From the NCBI GenBank assembly GCA_031257945.1, contig JAIRNU010000054.1, forward strand, positions 1 to 25,776: DNA of 25,776 nt, given 5' to 3'. Source of the stretch: Holosporales bacterium. Its GTDB lineage: Bacteria > Pseudomonadota > Alphaproteobacteria > BNTO01. The notes beneath the pieces are model-generated. The model was not told the DNA's origin. It was given only the letters and a program-made list of their open reading frames with translations, and made no database searches. Position numbers and translations under genes: made by a program. This document shows, in pieces, positions 22,633 through 25,776 of the stretch; within the stretch, counting starts at the first letter, position 1, and every line of letters starts with the position of its first letter.

Positions 22633-23712
22633 ATGGTAGGAAAAGTTTTAACGCTGGCAATGTTGTCAGCAAGTTGCGTATCTTATTTGGAGTCTACGAG
22701 AGCAACGTATCAGCAAAAAAATGAGCAAGATGCTGGACGTAATTTTATATGTGAAAATGGGCAAGTGTACAGTATGCACTCACTGTATAGAACCCGTGAA
22801 AGATTTATGTCTAACAGCGGAGATGTCCGCTGGATTGTGGGGCCACGGACTTCAAAGAATGTAGTGTTTATCCCACAAAAGCAAAGAGAGATACCTATGA
22901 GCGCTTTTAGTCATAACTCGGTTCTCGAAGGAATTGCCTTCGAGGACGACAGTCGTGTAAGGAGCATAGGGCATAGCGCGTTTTTTCATTGTTATAGATT
23001 GTTTAGTATAGACATCCCATGGAGCGTTGTTTCGATCAGCGGCAGCGCCTTTAACATGTGTTCCAATCTTTGTAGTGTTACGTTTGCTCGAGGAAGCTGT
23101 TTGGAAACAATTGGCGATTGGGCCTTTAACTGTTGCACTAGTTTGTCGGCGATAATTATCCCAAGTAGCGTTACTTCAATTGGGACCTGTGCCTTTAACG
23201 GATGTTACAATCTTTCTGTAGTCACATTTGAGCCAAATAGCCGTTTAACGGCAATTAGCTGGGGCATTTTTAATAATTGTGTTAATTTGTCGGCTATAAC
23301 TATCCCAGATGGCGTTATCTCGATTGACAGTTTTGCCTTTAGAGAGTGCATTAATTTGGCGACTGTAATTATTCCAAATAGCGTTACTACAATTAGGTCT
23401 TGGGCCTTTTCCAACTGCTTCAATTTGCCGACTGTCACGATTCCAAGAAGCCTTACTACAATTTGTGCTTCCGCTTTTGATGGTTGTCGATCGTTACAAA
23501 GTGTAACAATATCATCCCCTCTTACAGTAATTGATGCCCAGGCTTGGAACGGCTGCCCGCTGCGAAACATCACATTAGACTTTAACGTTGCTGATACTCC
23601 TCAAGGTGACGGCGCTGCTTTTTTGCAAAATAATTTCGGAGCAAAACCTGAGTGTAAAGCACGCTTTAAAGATGGAGCCTTCAATTGTAACCAGAACGGC
23701 GTTTGGGAATAG
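22633..23712 (+). CDS. Exported BspA-type leucine-rich repeat protein, copy 2
   Basis: A 359-residue protein with signal peptide MVGKVLTLAMLSASCVS. A non-repeat region with many polar residues (about 20-84) follows, then about ten LRR_5 repeats at 85-316 (e.g. TSIGTCAFNGCYNLSVVTF, ISIDSFAFRECINLATVII). The C-terminal block is AAFLQNNFGAKPECKARF (about 328-345) followed by CNQNGVW. Beyond the signal peptide the N-terminal region has no resemblance to copy 1. It ends 19 bp from the convergent rsh gene. The repeats form a solenoid typical of surface or secreted adhesins. Subtle repeat differences suggest gain and loss of units. Confidence 0.9.
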   Translation: MVGKVLTLAMLSASCVSYLESTRATYQQKNEQDAGRNFICENGQVYSMHSLYRTRERFMSNSGDVRWIVGPRTSKNVVFIPQKQREIPMSAFSHNSVLEGIAFEDDSRVRSIGHSAFFHCYRLFSIDIPWSVVSISGSAFNMCSNLCSVTFARGSCLETIGDWAFNCCTSLSAIIIPSSVTSIGTCAFNGCYNLSVVTFEPNSRLTAISWGIFNNCVNLSAITIPDGVISIDSFAFRECINLATVIIPNSVTTIRSWAFSNCFNLPTVTIPRSLTTICASAFDGCRSLQSVTISSPLTVIDAQAWNGCPLRNITLDFNVADTPQGDGAAFLQNNFGAKPECKARFKDGAFNCNQNGVWE

Positions 23713-23731
23713 GTGGCCCTTATTATGCGCC

Positions 23732-25369
23732 TTATTGCTTCGTCTGTGCTAATTCTTGTGCGCAAGCTATTACTTCTTCGAGTGAAAATATTTTCTCCCC
23801 GATTGAAATGTATAACTCATTAATATTCTCGCAATCGAAGCGACTCAAAAAAACCCTTGAATTCAAAATTTCCTTGTTAATGCCGGTCCTTTGCAGCTCC
23901 TCTCCAATTATTTTTTCACCTAATTGCATCATTCTCTGCTCTTGCTGTGACCTGATAAATTGTCTAATTCGTGTGCGCGCCTTTCCAGTACAAGCAAAAT
24001 TTTCCCAGATTGACTGAGGGCTTTGCTCGGAGGAAGTAATAATCTCTACCTGATCCCCGTTTTGCAAAACAGTTTTAAGTGGCATTGGTTTGCCATTAAT
24101 TTTAGCTCCAGATATGTGGTCCCCAACCCACGAATCAATCGCATACGCAAAATCTATTACCGACACACCTTTAGGGAATGAAAAAATCTCCCCCTTTTCA
24201 GTAAAACAAAACACTTGGTCCCGGTAGATTTCCAGCTTCGTATTTTCGAAAAATTCCTCCGGGTTGGTGGTATGCTCGAGAATCTGCAATAAATTGCAAA
24301 CAAGCTGGTACTGCTTGCCGTCATGAGCATTGCCGCCTTGTTTGTATTGCCAGTGCGCGGCGATCCCGTATTCGGCCGCCAAATCCATCTCTTCCGTGCG
24401 GATTTGTATTTCAATACGTTGGTGCTTGGGGCTCATGACCGTTGTATGAAGGGATTGGTAATTATTCACTTTAGGCGTACTGATGTAGTCCTTAAAGCGC
24501 CCGGGAATCACCCAAAAAGAATTATGAAAAATACCGAGGGACTGGTAGCATTCCGGCAAGGTTCTAACTATAACCCGAAAAGCAATGATATCGCAGAGTT
24601 GTTCGAACGTTGAATTCCTAGAAACCATTTTTTTCCATATAGAGTACGGAGTTTTTATCCTACCAAAAATCCGCGCCTGTATCCCCGCCTTATCAAGTAA
24701 TTTTTTCAAATCATCTATGATGTCCTCTATTGGGTGCGCAGAAGACGCCCTTAAATACTTCAGACGATTATGCGTCGTTTCATATGCCGGTTTATTAATC
24801 TCCTTGAAAGACAGGTCCTCCAGCTCTTCCTTTATCTGCTGAACGCCAACGCGGCTAGCGAGCGGCGCGTAAATATCTAGCGTTTCTTTGGCTATTTTTT
24901 TTCTACGCAAGGGGTCTTTTATGTAGTGTAGTGTGCGCATGTTGTGCTGGCGATCAGCCAACTTCACGAATAATACCCGGATATCTTGCGCCATCGCAAG
25001 AACGAGCTTACGAAAATTTTCTGCTTGCTGCGTGCTTTCTGAGGAAAACTCTAGCTTAGAGATTTTGGTTACCCCGTCCACCAAGTCGGCTATCTTATCA
25101 CCAAATGCGTTCTTTATATCGTCAAGAGTGGCGACGGTATCTTCAACTGTATCATGCAGAAGGGCTGCGATGATGGTCACGTAATCGAATCGGAAATTCG
25201 CTAAAATGCCAGCGACCTCGACAGGGTGCGAAAAAAACGGATCCCCAGATTCCCGTGTTTGCGAGCCATGGGCGCGCATCGAAAAAACATAAGCTTTATT
25301 CAGGAGGTTCTCATCAATCGCCGGGTCATACTCGGCAACTTTTTCTACGAGTTCAAATTGTCTAAGCAT
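23732..25369 (-). CDS. RelA/SpoT homologue lacking C-terminal regulatory domains
   Basis: Rsh enzymes make and degrade (p)ppGpp. The 545-residue product has the HD hydrolase domain (H48, HDTVED at 72-77, LADRQHNM at 137-144). The synthetase domain follows (GRIKTPYSIWKKM at about 236-248, CDIIAFRVIV, YQSLHTTVM, EIQIRTEEMDLAAEYGIAAHW), then the TGS domain (about 385-446). Both catalytic centres look intact. Bacterial long Rsh proteins are about 700-780 residues; the zinc-finger/conserved-Cys and ACT (RRM) domains are absent, and the frame stops soon after a helical segment. The stop lies 19 bp from the end of the convergent LRR gene. The ATG at 25369 has no clear ribosome-binding site. rsh or spoT would suit as a name. 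Confidence 0.93.
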   Translation of the reverse strand: MLRQFELVEKVAEYDPAIDENLLNKAYVFSMRAHGSQTRESGDPFFSHPVEVAGILANFRFDYVTIIAALLHDTVEDTVATLDDIKNAFGDKIADLVDGVTKISKLEFSSESTQQAENFRKLVLAMAQDIRVLFVKLADRQHNMRTLHYIKDPLRRKKIAKETLDIYAPLASRVGVQQIKEELEDLSFKEINKPAYETTHNRLKYLRASSAHPIEDIIDDLKKLLDKAGIQARIFGRIKTPYSIWKKMVSRNSTFEQLCDIIAFRVIVRTLPECYQSLGIFHNSFWVIPGRFKDYISTPKVNNYQSLHTTVMSPKHQRIEIQIRTEEMDLAAEYGIAAHWQYKQGGNAHDGKQYQLVCNLLQILEHTTNPEEFFENTKLEIYRDQVFCFTEKGEIFSFPKGVSVIDFAYAIDSWVGDHISGAKINGKPMPLKTVLQNGDQVEIITSSEQSPQSIWENFACTGKARTRIRQFIRSQQEQRMMQLGEKIIGEELQRTGINKEILNSRVFLSRFDCENINELYISIGEKIFSLEEVIACAQELAQTKQ

Positions 25370-25776
25370 TGCAAATATATGGGGCGCCGCTTCTATCTCT
25401 GGTCAATTATAAATTGTGATAGGAGCTATTGCAAAAACCTTTATTTCATAATCTTGCTTGGCCATCCCACATTTGTTTGTTTTTAATTTTGCAGTGCTAT
25501 TGTGTTGTCTGTATTATAGCAATACCATCCTATTACTAAGTCTCCAAATATTTATTTTTGTCCAAGACCAAACATATGAGGAAATATGTGGGGCAAAAAT
25601 TATGGAGTCTGGTCCTGAAATTAACAAGTCAAGTGCGTCAAGAAAAGGAGGTTTAAGGTTACTACTCACCTATCTTGCAAGCATGCGAAAGCCTTCGTTC
25701 CCTTGGCAGAGACGTAATGCTCAACAATTGAGCAACATCCCAAATGCATATATTTGCGCGTCACAGTACCTACTTT
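25370..25776. other. Intergenic region with repeat fragments, no convincing gene
   Basis: It holds one isolated element end (GGAGCTATTGCAAAAACC at 25422-25439, next to a TA) like that of the 22236-22302 element. A diverged inverted copy of the tandem repeat follows at 25482-25556. A plus-strand frame stays open from 25452 to the window edge, with ATG at 25602, but the peptide shows no motif and no good ribosome-binding site, so it is not called. I see no tRNA or rRNA. Confidence 0.5.
25482..25556 (-). repeat. Diverged inverted copy of the left-edge ~79-bp repeat
   Basis: Read on the minus strand it starts AATAAATATTTG, continues with CTTAGTA and GGTATT at matching spacing, and ends GCAAAATTAAA, like the unit at 303-378. 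The hairpin core CAGTAA/TTACTG is not kept. The repeat is therefore dispersed, not only tandem. Confidence 0.6.

Noticed and set aside
25452..25776. Open plus-strand frame to the right edge
   Set aside because: It overlaps two repeat fragments, has no convincing start or motif, and could be chance; more sequence is needed.

Overview
The window looks like a piece of the chromosome of an intracellular alphaproteobacterium, most likely a Holosporales- or Rickettsiales-like endosymbiont of a protist. Three things point there. The F1 ATP synthase genes form an operon of their own (delta, alpha, gamma, beta) with no F0 genes attached, which is the alphaproteobacterial layout. Housekeeping genes stand scattered as single genes (greA, rlmB, pth, gmk, mraY, tmk, rsh) instead of in their usual clusters. 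Between them lie genes for exported proteins with eukaryote-like domains, decayed gene copies and short non-autonomous mobile elements. The taxonomic call is inference; no rRNA gene is present.

Layout, left to right. 1-497: a thioredoxin-like remnant and a tandem ~79-bp repeat. 498-1829: rlmB and greA, both minus strand, with a candidate promoter. 1939-5682: a 1247-residue exported Cys-rich repeat protein. 5887-6807: an exported protein of unknown function. 6876-7068: a short element with terminal inverted repeats. 7075-8987: pth, a frameshifted exported protein and gmk, all minus strand. 9097-10074: a DMT-type transporter (plus). 10179-11267: mraY (minus). 11441-13977: a divergent pair, an exported protein kinase (minus) and an exported protein with three Myb/SANT repeats (plus). 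13990-14246: a decayed partial copy of tmk carrying an 87-bp MITE-like insertion. 14296-15579: a BspA-type LRR protein. 15649-20923: tmk and the F1 operon. 20996-23712: two plus-strand LRR genes with duplicated upstream regions and signal peptides, separated by an LRR pseudogene and two MITE-like elements. 23732-25369: a RelA/SpoT homologue without its C-terminal regulatory domains. 25370-25776: repeat fragments and no convincing gene.

How it fits together. The conserved genes cover ATP synthesis, dTMP and GMP phosphorylation, lipid I synthesis, peptidyl-tRNA recycling, 23S rRNA methylation, transcript rescue and the stringent response. The other genes make up about half of the coding sequence. 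Nearly all of them start with a Sec-type signal peptide, and they carry domains typical of host interaction: a TKL-like kinase, Myb DNA-binding repeats, LRR_5 repeats and a large Cys-rich helical repeat. The strongest novelty is the divergent kinase/Myb pair at 11441-13977. A bacterial exported protein with three Myb-type repeats is a good candidate for an effector that acts in the host nucleus. The short elements, one with an exact ancestral site available within the window, show recent genome erosion by small mobile repeats.
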